Below, piece after piece: positions 27,001 through 38,340 of a stretch of 64,000 bases of DNA. The stretch is from Mytilus trossulus (Eukaryota; Mollusca; Bivalvia; Mytilida; Mytilidae): contig NC_086386.1 of the NCBI RefSeq assembly GCF_036588685.1, positions 18,992,931 to 19,056,930 on the forward strand, given 5' to 3'. The translations under genes were made by a program, and so were the position numbers. The notes under the pieces are model-generated. The model did no database searches, had not been told where the DNA came from, and saw nothing but the letters and a program-made list of their open reading frames with translations. How positions within the stretch are numbered: position 1 is the first letter of the stretch; the number at the start of each line of letters is the position of its first letter.

Positions 27001-29151
27001 CAACTCCCGAACCTGAATTGTTTCCTTTGCCGTCTTCTCAATCCTAATTATTGTTCAAATAATTGGTTTTATCAAATTCAAAGAAATCCAAAATAGCGTT
27101 TTGTACATTTATGTTTTAAGTTGATGATTTCTTTTTCATTTCTGAAGCAAACATGGATCTAAAACTCAAAGAGTATTCCGTATTCAAACTTAAGGATCCG
27201 TAAGGCAAAGAAGATACAGTATCATATATATATAAGACATAATAAATGTATATAAACATACCCAAAAGAATATACTAGACAAGGGTGTCTTGGCCTATAT
27301 CTTATATCATTACACACTTCCCAACCGCCATCTTTGATATTTCCTAAGCGGATAATTTCCTTGCAGTGTATTTGTATTGATGTGAGATAACTAAAATTAT
27401 AAAAAAAAAATATAGCAAATAACAATGTCATTCTTTATAATAAAATAATGCGGTTCAAATTTTAAATTTACTTTAATGAAACAGAGTACAAATTGAGGAA
27501 CTACTCATATAGTGATCTATTTGATTAAATCATAAATTATCATAGTTATACATCTCAAAATATGATATTTGCATAATTAAATATATGCAGTTTTCTTTAC
27601 TCAATAATATGCTCGAACATGCACAGTTGATCTAGATTTCGTTAATCCTTCGTGTCCTTCAACAGACAGAATAAGTTATCAAAATGTTCGTGTTTGCATA
27701 GAGGAGGTTGTTCGTGCAAAATGTTAAAATTGTCTATGTAAAGAATTTTTTTTTCATCTAGCATAGAATACGAAAGACACCTGCTTGTTCGACATCGGCA
27801 ATATCTCCTTAACCAATGAAAACTAACATAATCGGTAATGCGCCATTGTTTATACTTTTTGATCTATCATCATTGTGTATCTATTTGTAAGGACGATGGA
27901 TCTATTTGTAAGGACGATGGATCTATTAGTTCCGATTTTTAGTTTTTGTGATTGCCTAATTGATTGATGAATTGTTGTGTATTGCAATTTAAGTTATCAT
28001 CCAATTACAAATATTTCATTAGGTTCAAGAATAGAACAAACGTGCGAATATGAAACCTCTACAATGAGGGAAGATATCGATGATTGGTTGGAATTAAAGA
28101 CTAATCCATTGAAAAGATAAAGGACGCCTCCTGGTGCGGGAATTTCGAGCTGCATTGAAGACCTGTTGGTGACCGTCTGCTGGTTTTTTTCTATGGTCGG
28201 GTTGTTGTCTCATTGATACATTCTCCATTTCCATTCTCAAATTTATAGTATGCCCCTCAACATGTCACCTACGTAAACAAACATTTCAAGATGTTGTTGA
28301 GAGCGTGGCAATCTCCTTACCTGAGGCATAGTATTTGACATATGTTGTGGATGCGTATTTATACAACAAATTCTACCAAACGGATGATCTTATGTAATGT
28401 ATTTATGAATGAACTTGATTAGTCTCAGTGACCATATGTACATGTCCCAAACAACATTTGTTGTTCAAAACATTTCGATTCTTCTATGGATTTTCTATAT
28501 TATGACCAAAACAAATGGTGGTCGTTCCGGATCTTTTATTCTTCACTATTCTGTCAGAAGTTTCCATTGTCAAGTCTGAGATACCTAACGAGAGTTTGGA
28601 ATGCAGACAAACTTCATGATTGACTTTTTATTTATTCCGCCAATAATGTTAGTTCACAGTACACCTTTCGCATTTTCGTTACTTTTTGATATTGACAAAC
28701 TCTATTCCACACTTTATCCAGCTATTATAACTTTCCTGAACTAAAGGAATATTTGTTATAGTTCTAAGGATAACTGTTGCTTCAAAAACCAGATAACAGG
28801 GACAGATTCCTTTAGGTTACAGCTTTCAAGCTCAATAAAATAGGTAACATATATGACTTTAAAGATGGCGAGGGCAAACAAAATATAATAAGTATTATGA
28901 CAGTCAATCTGTCCGGTGTCGCCACACCCTCGAATTCAAATTCGCAGTTGTCTTAGAAATTCTGGATCATAATAATATGTTTTTACCTCACGCTGTTGCG
29001 TTTTAAGTGTTGTCGTGTAAATATAAGTGATTTCTCATCCACAATATTATATTTACCGTAAGCTCATAAACTGTTCGATTTCGTCTTCTTTCATATTCTT
29101 CAGTAGAAAATCATTTTCTGGAATCAGAACATGGGTATGTTCTACCTTCAA
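24041..29151 (-). CDS. METTL24-like methyltransferase-family protein, copy A (5' exon not found)
   Basis: Exons: 29151-29057, 27390-27262, 26686-26612, 26261-26123, 24314-24041 (stop). The family is a putative SAM-dependent methyltransferase (FkbM-like fold) of unknown substrate. Motifs in order: HCKEIIRLGNIKDGGWEVC, CLVYSFG joined to INWDWGFDE, CEVHSFDP, KWNMTTLDNIRATLGH, ILKIDIEWDEWIVLP, GFRIFWYHRN and CFEVCFV. The first three junctions are in phase and match those of copy B. The last is not: exon 26261-26123 ends on a full codon, while the terminal exon reads correctly only if entered with one leftover base. A two-base loss in an AT run near 24300 would explain this, so the copy may be a recent pseudogene, carry a polymorphism, or reflect an assembly error. 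A signal-anchor first exon was not found between 29.2 and 32.4 kb. Confidence 0.75.
24645..24863 (+). other. Unassigned 72-codon open frame in a METTL24-like intron
   Basis: The translation (PDCYREQFGLLDKLHMLRDC...) is not low in complexity, but I recognise no family. It lies antisense inside the last intron of copy A and has no clear splice or start context. It is probably chance or a TE scrap. Confidence 0.15.
25430..25960. repeat. Dispersed interspersed repeat in a METTL24-like intron
   Basis: It has A-rich words such as AACAACGACATAAAACTAAAA and ATTCCTGACTTGGTACAGG, followed by GGTGGGTTGAACCTGGTTTT. The right part is related in reverse to the repeats at 4995-5235 and 9065-9305. The small open frame inside is not a gene. 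Confidence 0.55.
27876..27927. repeat. Short 21-bp tandem repeat
   Basis: The unit ATCTATTTGTAAGGACGATGG is repeated twice and followed by a partial third. Confidence 0.75.
28105..28245 (+). repeat. Dispersed repeat ending in TTGTTGTCTCATTGATACAT
   Basis: Same family as 29865-30045, 41075-41350, 43870-44030 and 45940-46085. The shared order is a GCTGCATTGAAGACC-like word, a CTGTT-rich part, then GTTGTTGTCT-TTGACACATTC and CATTTCCATTCTC. All copies here are in plus orientation, inside or next to minus-strand genes. Confidence 0.6.
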
Positions 29152-29334
29152 CTAAACAGAACATGTATTGTTTAATACTAAAACAGGAAATACAAAAACT
29201 TTCAATTCATCAATAGTTCAAATTTGGATTGTTTTACAATTGTCATCGCGATATCTTTGATATCCTGGCATGGATAACCTTTACCGTATTTGGCATACCT
29301 TTCTTGATTTTTTTTTATCTTTAACTTTGTACTA

Positions 29335-29770
29335 GTGTGTCTGTATAACTTTTTTTATTTGAGCGTCACTGGTGAGTCTTGAGTATCAATTTATAAGCCT
29401 TGTTCTCTTTGATAACTGTTTACACCTCTGTGTCGTTGCCACTGTTTTCGGATGTTTCTTCCCCGAGGGTATCAACAGCCCAGTAGTCAGCACTTAAGTG
29501 TTGACATGAATATCAATTAAATGGTTTTTATCTATAATTCTATTGTTAACAAAATTATGAACTTTGGAAATTCTACGGATTATCTTATCCTAGGCATTTA
29601 TTTCCTTAGTCGTATTTGGCATAACTTTTTGGAATTTGAGTCCTCAGTGCCCTTCAACTTTGTACATGTTTGGTTGTATAACTATTTTGATTTGAGCGTC
29701 ATTGATGAGTCTCTTTTAGACGAAATACGCGTCTGGCGTATTAAATAATAAGCCTGGTACCTTTGATAAT
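29335..29770 (-). repeat. Two dispersed GACGAAAC-family repeats, reverse orientation
   Basis: Two adjacent degenerate copies contain TTTGAGCGTCA-TGATGAGTCT, GACGAAATACGCGTCTGGCG and AAGCCTGGTACCTTTGATAA. They lie upstream of the first found exon of METTL24-like copy A. Confidence 0.65.
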
Positions 29771-30045
29771 TATTTGGTTGACCTATTTGATAGAGGTATA
29801 GGGTAAAGTTTGAGATCTCACAAAATATGTTTAACTTCGCCGTTTTTTTTTTCGCCTTGGCCAGGTCATGAGCCTCTTGATTTGTTATTCTTGTAATTTT
29901 TTTTTATTCTAGTTCATTTAGATGTTTCGGATTGTAATGTACACATTGTTTGTTGAAGGGCAAGCTTAAGGCAGCCTCCGGATATTGAATTTTCTCGCTG
30001 TTTTAAAGACCAATTGCTAGCCTTCAGCTGTTTCCTGTTCTTTGG

Positions 30046-31080
30046 TTGGGTTTTACAACACGTAGCATGATTAGATGTTATAGAATATATCAAGATAAAT
30101 TATCAATGCCAATAAGATTAAATGAACCTACTAGTTTCCAGGAATCTTTGCAATTTTTGTGGATCTACAAAATAAATCAATTTAGTTCTGAAAATATAAA
30201 AAATGAAACAATTGAAGCAAAAAAATCGTTTGATGGTCATATTAAAGCGTGCATGAATGCCATATCGTCTCCATATGACTTGTTTAACAGGTTTCCTATT
30301 AGATGTTTGCTCTTCAATAAAAGTAATGTAATTGGCGATGATGTTTAAAAAACTAGTTTTTAGTTAATTTTGGTCTACTTTAAGGCTTGGCTGTAATCAA
30401 ACCGTGATGAGATATGTTCAGTGTTCAGAGATCGTATTGCAAGATGTTGTGTGTATGCCTATTACATTTTACCTTATCAATGCCAAATAAAAAAAAATAT
30501 CTCAATAATCAGTTTTGCTGAATATATGATTTTTATGTCGCTGAATGTCAATATTTCATTTTTCAGGTAGACTTAGTGCAAAAAACCCTATCTTCAAAAA
30601 CCTGTACTTTTCAAGATTTATGAACAGTATTTGAATATTGTACGTGAACTGAATGGGACAGCCTGTTACAGGAGACCTGTAGATAAAGGAGATATAAAGT
30701 TTGGTGAACAGTTCGAAGGTATCAACAAGTTATTTATTATCATGAAAACTAGGCGTGCAGAACCTGGAGGAAAGGTTTATTTTACTAACCACTCGGGTAA
30801 AAGGACGTGTGCCACAACATTATTCTTGGCAAGAATCCAAGAACAAGAAATCTTGAACAAAATAGGCCATAGGTCAGTTGAGAGTGTTTGAAAAAATTAA
30901 AGGGCTTCCAATGAGATGTAAAGGATATCTCAAATATGTTTGAACCGAGAAAAACATTTGAAAGAAAATTAATCATGAAGACAGCACAGAAAATCTTGAA
31001 CCATCGAATAGTGCAGGAGGAGACGTTGGAAGTTTATTCACTGGATGCGTGTTCAATTTTGATAGTGAAAGTTAATACTA
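30046..31080 (+). pseudogene. Decayed tyrosine recombinase, Crypton-like
   Basis: The open frame 30631-30888 contains VYFTNHSGKRTCATTLF, EQEILNKIGHRSVES, a tyrosine-recombinase catalytic pattern (H-x2-R, then GHRS). After a stop and frame change near 30888, the frame from 30936 continues with plausible sequence (MFEPRKTFERK). The upstream frame 30046-30345 (IRLNEPTSFQESLQFLW) may be part of the same protein, but I do not recognise it. The expected catalytic tyrosine after GHRS falls in or after the break. KCTD/ZMYM-like domesticated Crypton domains are an alternative relative. It is broken in at least two places. Confidence 0.6.
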
Positions 31081-31469
31081 AGTATATTTGTGATTATATC
31101 AGTATTTGTGGATTATGTTTAATTGCTTGGTGTTTTTTTCAATATTTGAATTTTGGAATTCCATCTTTTTTTGTTGTGAAATATTTGCATTATGGACCTA
31201 TATGCATCATTTTTTTGTAGTGAAATAACCATTGTGTAATTCTCGAGGATCAGAGGAAATATATGTGTGGCTTTCAGTTTTACATTTTTTTTAAATAATA
31301 CAGTTTTACAATGCATTGTTGTATTTATTTCAAGAAAAAAGAAAGAATATGGGGTATTCGCCAAGGAGACAACTACTGAACACAATAGTTTTAAAGTTGG
31401 AAAATATTGCAGAAAAGAAAATGTGTTACATTGTAGTTTTTAGCTCAAAGTGTGAGGTATCTATTACTA

Positions 31470-32170
31470 CCACTGGGTCGATGCCTCTGCTGGTGGACTA
31501 TAAGTCTCCGAGGGTATCACCAGCCCAGTAGCCAGTACTTCGGTACTGGCATGAAAATACGGATTTTTTTGTGTTATTTAAATTTGCTGTTACGAAATAT
31601 AAAAAATTATTATAGATTAAGTAATGTATCTCCCTCATGCAAAGCTCTGATTCCTTTCACGGATTTGGCTATACTTTTTGGACCTTTTGGATTATAGCTC
31701 TTCATCATTTATATAAGCTTTGGATTTCAAATATTTTGGCCACGAGCATCACTGAAGAGACATGAATTGTCGAAATGCGCATCTGGTGCAAGAAAATTGG
31801 TACTGTTAATTTTATTACTACCACTGGGTCGATGCCTCTGCTGGTGGACTATAAGTCCCCGAGGGTATCACCAGCCCAGTAGCCAGTACTTCGGTACTGG
31901 CATGAAAATACGGATTTTTTGTGTTATTTAAATTTGCTGTTACGAAATATAAGAAATTATTATAGATTAAGGAATGTATCTCCCTCATGCAAAGCTCTGA
32001 TTCCTTTCACGGATTTGGCTATACTTTTTGGACCTTTTGGATTATAGCTCTTCATCATTTATATAAGCTTTGGATTTCAAATATTTTGGCCACGAGCATC
32101 ACTGAAGAGACATGAATTGTCGAAATGCGCATCTGGTGCAAGAAAATTGGTACCGTTAATTTTATTACTA
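31470..32170. repeat. Near-identical 351-bp tandem duplication
   Basis: Copy 1 is 31470-31820 and copy 2 is 31821-32170, both starting CCACTGGGTCGATGCCTCTG. They differ at only a few positions, including one T in a T-run. The unit itself belongs to the dispersed GACGAAAC-type family. Small open frames spanning it are not genes. Confidence 0.9.
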
Positions 32171-32450
32171 AACCAAATGTCCATTTTCAATCTTCTGGTA
32201 AACCCATCTTAGGGTCGATATGGTACTGTGGTGAAGATACCCTCACACTTTTACAATGGAAAGTCAAACAAACTATAGTTCATTGTGAAAGAATAATCAA
32301 TTTCAGCAAGATATTGTCGCACGTATGTATATAATATTTGATAGGAAAATGATATAAATTATTAATATTTGTGTTGCTAATTTGGAACATGAAACTTATT
32401 ATAGTGATTTAAAGAAGTCAAAAGTGTTAAATATTGATCTATAAGTTATA

Positions 32451-35400
32451 TTATTTACCTACCATATCAATTTGCATACAGTTTGTCCTTTTTCTATCTA
32501 TTCTCGAAACACATGTGTAGTCTAAATCAAACCAGAAAATTCGAAAACCATGGTCATAAAACCTTCTTAATGTACCCAGTATCGGCTTGTTATCAACTTT
32601 TATATTATCTTCATAGGTAAGGCGAACAGATATTTGTTGAATTTCACCTACGATGCGAGTCTCGAATATTTTGGTGATAACTAAGTCTGTGTAATGTCCG
32701 GCATCAATGATGATAATATGTTGCTTCATCTTCAAAAAGATACAAATAGAAATATTTATATATATGACTATGTTGTCATGATATTGAGTTATATATTACA
32801 TCAGAGTCATTATACACTTATCAATATAAACTATATAACTATTTCGATGCTGAACGACTATGTTGATCTAAATAGTCATTTAAGGTTTTTTTACTTAGTT
32901 ACTGGTCAGTATACAGATATTCCGCATTATTCTTTATATACATTCGCTTGTATTTTATGATTTTTCAATTATTTGATAGCTATTTTACTCTTTTTCAAGA
33001 AACTAATTTATTGCAAATATGTTGCTTGGGGAAAAACGATACACATATATTGCAGTGCTAGCTACCGAATGACATTTGTGAAGTTCTTCCTCGTATTAAG
33101 CACCAAAGAAGTTGCATGAATATTCAAGTAATACGAAATAAAAAGAAATCAAATCGTGTCTACATCATTGATATTTTAAGTTACTAGAAGTTAAACTACC
33201 AACATTTGTACTCTTTAAAAAGTCTTTGATACCATCCATTGTCCAAAGTCGCCTTGTGTCAGCAAGTTTGTTCCGTGACTTCAATTTAAACATAACGTCG
33301 TTTTTCGACTTCATAGAATCTCTAAAAAAGAGTAAATAAAAGACAAATACGAATGTTGTTTTACAATGTCACTATTGGACAATAAATGTCGATAATGAAG
33401 ATACGAAGTCTGCATGAACACTAATGCTCAATAATTTATTTTGTCAATTACCGAGTTCAGTTTTTATTGCTTGTTCTGATAATTGTTCATATTAACGTAT
33501 GTATATTCAACAGAACAAATTGGAATTCAGAAGGATTCAGGATATTTCTAAAGACCACAGTAAGTATACTTCCATACTATTTCAATTTAGTTTTATGTTT
33601 TACTGATCGCATACATGTAAGTCATAATCCAAATTCACATTTTAAACCATGTGGATTTCTACAAAATATAAATGCAATTTTTTTTTATATCAGATTTTTT
33701 ATTTTTACTCTCTTTGGTACAGGACCAAAATCGAGGCTCATATATTTTATATTTATTTACAAAACTTACCTAGGACTAAATCGATATGCAGTACTATTAA
33801 AGAAAGCCGATAGACCATAAGCATTATGATAGTCGTCACGAATGCTGAAATAGAATTTATTTCCATACAACCATACATTATAAAGATGAGTAGTGTGTTC
33901 AGTTTTGAACTTCAATCTGTAAGGCACATTTTCACATTAACATACAGAAGTACTGAAATCCTTTAATGAGATATATATAAGTAAAAAAACTATGTATTTT
34001 TTAGATTTCTAATTTTTTTTTCTCTTAAAACAGACAGTCTAGAATTAGGGTAGGAAAAAGAATGACATATGACCAATTGCCACTTTTCTCATTTTGTATA
34101 AAATCTTTTACTGGGTCTAAACCGCATAGTAAGCCATAAAAGGTCCCGAAATAACTAATATAATACAATTCAAATGAAAATTTATTTTGATGAGATTCCA
34201 AATGAAAACTACAATGTAATAATAGTACTATTTTCCTCGATTTTACTTAATTGAAGAAACAAATCACCAGGCTTTTCAACAAAAAAAATTCAGCAGCGAA
34301 CTAAATCTTATATTACTAATATTTGTGAAAACCTACAGATTGTTTCTAGAGTTCGATGAAAGTAAGACAATCTTTCAGTTGTTTCTCGCCGGTTGTCTCG
34401 TTGAAATGCAAGATGAGATTTAAAAAGTCCGACACTTTGAAGAGGATCTATTTTGATTGATATTTTATCATTTATAAGAAACTTAGCCTTGATTGTCTTA
34501 TTACCTGAATGCAATAACTTTTGTATTACTGTTTGGTTTATAGCAGCCATCGATACAAAAGTTCCAACTATGTTCCAATTGACCATGATGGCTACGTTTT
34601 GCACAGTAAGTCTGTAGAGTTGAAGTATATCTATAAATATTTAATAAAAAATCGAATTTACTAAAATCGAAATAATAACTAAACAAAAAGAATACATTTT
34701 TTTTACAAAATCAAATACAAATAAGCTTATGACTAAAACCAGCATTTGAGCATCAACTTCAACCATTCTAAAACAGCAGAAGCAAACCGACTTCGGTAAA
34801 AACAGCCTGAATATATTGTAAACATAGTTTTGGTACATAATTAGAATTGTATGTGTTTATGAAATTTTGCAGTATTATCAGTAAGATATATATTATTACA
34901 ATCAATATGTTAAATAAAGGGCTGATTTCCAATTGTTAACGATGAATCTGAATTTGCAAATTGAGGTAAGATACTGTTGATTGTTAATCACTATAAAACC
35001 TGGTGTGTTTATATAGCAAATTTACTAAACAGTGTAGAAAAAAACTCCTGTGTTGGGTGCACCACTTGATTCTGACACATGTTAGATCATGTGTGTAGTA
35101 TGGCCACCCTAATATTGTAGATGTAACCTACTTTGACTATTTTGGATTCTCAAATGAATGTAAGCTTCCTCAAAACTTACTTAAAAGTAATTTTATTTTT
35201 TAACGTTCTTGAAGATGAAAAGCATATACTTTCGTTATACTTTCTTATAATTGTTATTTGATGAACTATGGTGAAACATTTCTAAATTGTGTAGGGTCCA
35301 GATAAGTATGTTTTAAAAATATCGTGTGTCATCAAGCGTAACAACAGTTTAGATCTAACTTTAAACGGTCTTTTGCTAAATACTACTGGGGATAACATAA

Positions 35401-38340
35401 GGAAAGTAATCAGTTCAGAAAAACTTTTTTCCTGTGTTACAATGTATACCTTCTTAATAAGCATTCGGCTATATGATGAGGTAATAGCTTCACAACATCC
35501 TCTGCGGGTATTACGAAATTCCCTTCAAGATCACGATCTATCCGTCCATCTAACTGCAACAAAAATAGAATCTAAATTTAAGTTTGACCTGTTTGCTTCA
35601 GAGAAACAACGGTTGTCATCAAGAAAGTTATACGAAATTGGTTTTGGATTAATAAACTATGAAATCATCTGCAAAATACAAATCTTACCGATAATGTGTC
35701 CATGAAAATTGTGTATGACCGTGTTTGCTTAAGAGATGAACACAGGTGTACCAAAATTGGGTTTGAATTTTCAAACTGTATACAATGTTATCGAAAACAA
35801 TTCATTTAACGATCATGTGTCACTGAGAAATGTAATTCTAACAACTTTTGAGCAGTATGTTCTTTCCAACAGTCGTTTTTGACTTTCATGTTCCAAACAA
35901 AAATAAACAATCGTACAATTGGTGACTTTTAAAGTATGTGAACACGGGTAGTGCACTCCTTCTTCAAATTTTATGTACTAACATTTTGGTACTTACCGTG
36001 TATAAGCAGTTTGTGTCATTGACTGGTTTAAACAATATTTCCTGTAAATAAACAAGATGTTGACTGCGTTTAGTGCTAATTATCCACACCCAAATACATT
36101 TGTAGTTATTCAAAGTCTCGGAACACAAAAATCACGTGTCTGACAGATCCAAAACAACTAACATGTTACAAGACGTCACTATAAAATGTTCACCTAAAAT
36201 GAAGTTTTAGTTTTGTTGTTCTGAAGAATCACAAAATTTATAGTTCGTTCAAAGTTCCGGCAAAGAAGAATAAATGTCTGATAATAGTTAAATTGAAAAT
36301 GTTGCCATTAAATTTATGTGTAGTTGATTGTCAGTTCACATTTATTTATTATTAATTTTAGTATTTTTAATTTCATTTTTTTTTTTTTTCATTTTTTCAT
36401 TTTGGAATTTGGGGTTCCAAATGCTCTTCAACTTTTGTATTTGTTTTGACTTTCTAATTATTTTGGTCTAAGCGTCACTGATGAGTCTTATTTAAATGAA
36501 ACAGTCATCTTTCATATCTAATTATAAGCCTGGTTCCTTTGATAACTATACATATTTTATGTTGGTTTTTTTTTTCCTTGATTTGTTTAATTTACCCTGC
36601 TGCATGATGACAAATCACAATAACACTGTAAAGTAAATGAAAAGCATACATACATACATTTTCGGTACTTAAAATCAATATAAACTGAAGACCATCTTGT
36701 TTTATTTGTGAAATATCCCTTAATATTTATCTATTAGGTCTTCGTAACTTTTGAAGAACTTTTTTTAGAAAAAGGACGAGATATTCTTTGACAGAAACCT
36801 GACTCATTATTGTTTTGCTAAGTCACCTAAAATGACTATTAACAAATTCTTTAGGATCTTGAATATCGTATGATTTGCGAAAATTATTACTCCATACGCG
36901 ACTGAAGTTTGTTTACCGGTATTTGCTGTAAAGGTGAGAAACATTTATAATCAAAAAGTGAAACCGTCTCGTTTGTCATAGATTTTATTACTGTTCAGAC
37001 CGCTGGTCTGACATTTGAAGTAACTGTCTAGCAATGAGGGCGAGGCAAACTCAATCTGTGGTTTCTTTAAGCTCCAGATTAGATTGAAACTAATCCAAAT
37101 TTTTGAAACAACTTATTCCAGAGAATGGCCGAGATTTTAAATTTTCCAGACGTTTTTTTAAGGTCTATAAAATTTAAACACCGTTAATACCACTGCGCGA
37201 TTAAACCGAATTTTGATAAACTCCTTGTCACTAAGGTCAATTTCTTTGTTAATATAAATAAGTAAACGCACCAGAAATGTACTGCTTTGTAAAGTTAATG
37301 TATCCAATACAAACAAAGTACGTCCTAATATTTGAACTATTCATTGAGACCATGCAGGTCGTGTGGTATGCCCAGATATCATTTAATTTTGATGCCGACA
37401 TGAATATCTGAAGGTTTATCCATTTGTCAATTTTTAAATTACATCATTTTATCGCAATTGTTGATTTAAGGGCATACGATACAGTTTTGATCCTGTATTT
37501 ACAAGTTCATAAAAATTTGCTTATAGGCTATTTTTTACCTGATTAAATCAAATATGTAATAAAAATTATACCTTCATGTGCTACTTTTTGCGTAAAATGA
37601 GGTCGAAATTTTGTATATATGCTCGAAATTCAGATTTGTGGCCGTCATTTCTTTTTCGAAAGAAAGACATAACTTTTTTGTTATAAAAGATAAAAACAAA
37701 TTGTTTTTTGTTAAATAATCGGGAATTTCTGTATTTAATAAATATCTTAAAACATGTGCATTTTTTTATTCAGAAATGACTCATATTTATCAAATGTTCA
37801 TGAATTGAGGAAAAAACGTAATCTTTTACTGCATGTTTATCACAATTTAAAAAAATCCTCTATTTACAGTTTTATAAAATTTGGGTCACATAATCTCCCT
37901 GCAAAATGAAACCAAATGCCGTTTTGAAAAATAGGGGTCCATGAACTCGTTTTCAAATAAAATCAGTTTGAATGATAAAAATCAGTCGAAAAATGCATCG
38001 TTTCCCGATATGTCACAGTTTGACGTCGCAAAAATAACAAATTACGTTAGCAACGTCATTACCTTCCCTGTAACTGTATCGTATGCCCTTAAAATGAACA
38101 TATCCTATTTTTCCACAATTTCTAAACTCATTTTTGATGGCGGATTGAGCCGTTATAACCGGTTCACAAACACTGAAGTAAAATTATCAAAAACATACAA
38201 CTCACGTCTTTAAAATTATCTTGGTACTTTCTATACTGTAAATTTATGAATGATGGATGGAAACTTTCCAGAATTATCATTAAACAAACCACTGCAACTC
38301 CAAAACCGAACAGGACAGGTTTTCTCCATTTATGTTGCAT
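32451..38340 (-). CDS. METTL24-like protein, copy B, catalytically degenerate paralogue
   Basis: Exons: 38340-38206, 35553-35450, 34630-34505, 33916-33770, 33321-33204, 32729-32451, giving about 302 residues. Exon 1 encodes a type II signal anchor: MQHKWRKP, then a hydrophobic stretch VLFGFGVAVVCLMIIL, so a Golgi/ER lumenal protein is inferred. Exon 2 (LDGRIDRDLE...) ends two bases into a codon, as in copy A. Exon 3 YTSTLQTYCAKRSHHGQ matches YLTSIQIHCKEIIRLGN of copy A residue for residue, but the GNxKDGGWEVC motif is lost. SFDP is replaced by RFSP, and LKIDIEWDEW by IIIDAGHYTD. The C-terminal pattern (GFRIFW, then TNCMQIDMV) is kept. The donor after exon 5 is uncertain: GTTGGT keeps frame, while the better-looking GTAGTT four bases later (33199) does not. 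The frame is otherwise open, so this looks like a diverged expressed protein rather than a dead gene; a pseudogene is not excluded. Confidence 0.72.
36400..36545 (-). repeat. Dispersed GACGAAAC-family repeat, reverse copy
   Basis: Contains AAATGCTCTTCAACTTT, AAGCGTCACTGATGAGTCTT and AAGCCTGGTTCCTTTGATAA. In intron 1 of METTL24-like copy B. Confidence 0.6.

Noticed and set aside
32125-32334. 69-codon plus-strand frame
   Set aside because: It begins inside the 351-bp tandem repeat and has no family match.
33467-33820. 117-codon plus-strand frame
   Set aside because: Hydrophobic AT-rich translation antisense to a copy B intron and exon; no family pattern.
35373-35705. 110-codon plus-strand frame
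   Set aside because: It is antisense to the in-phase minus exon 35553-35450, which joins copy B exons with matching phase on both sides.
37941-38213. 90-codon plus-strand frame
   Set aside because: It ends at the edge of the signal-anchor exon of METTL24-like copy B on the other strand and has no recognisable content.
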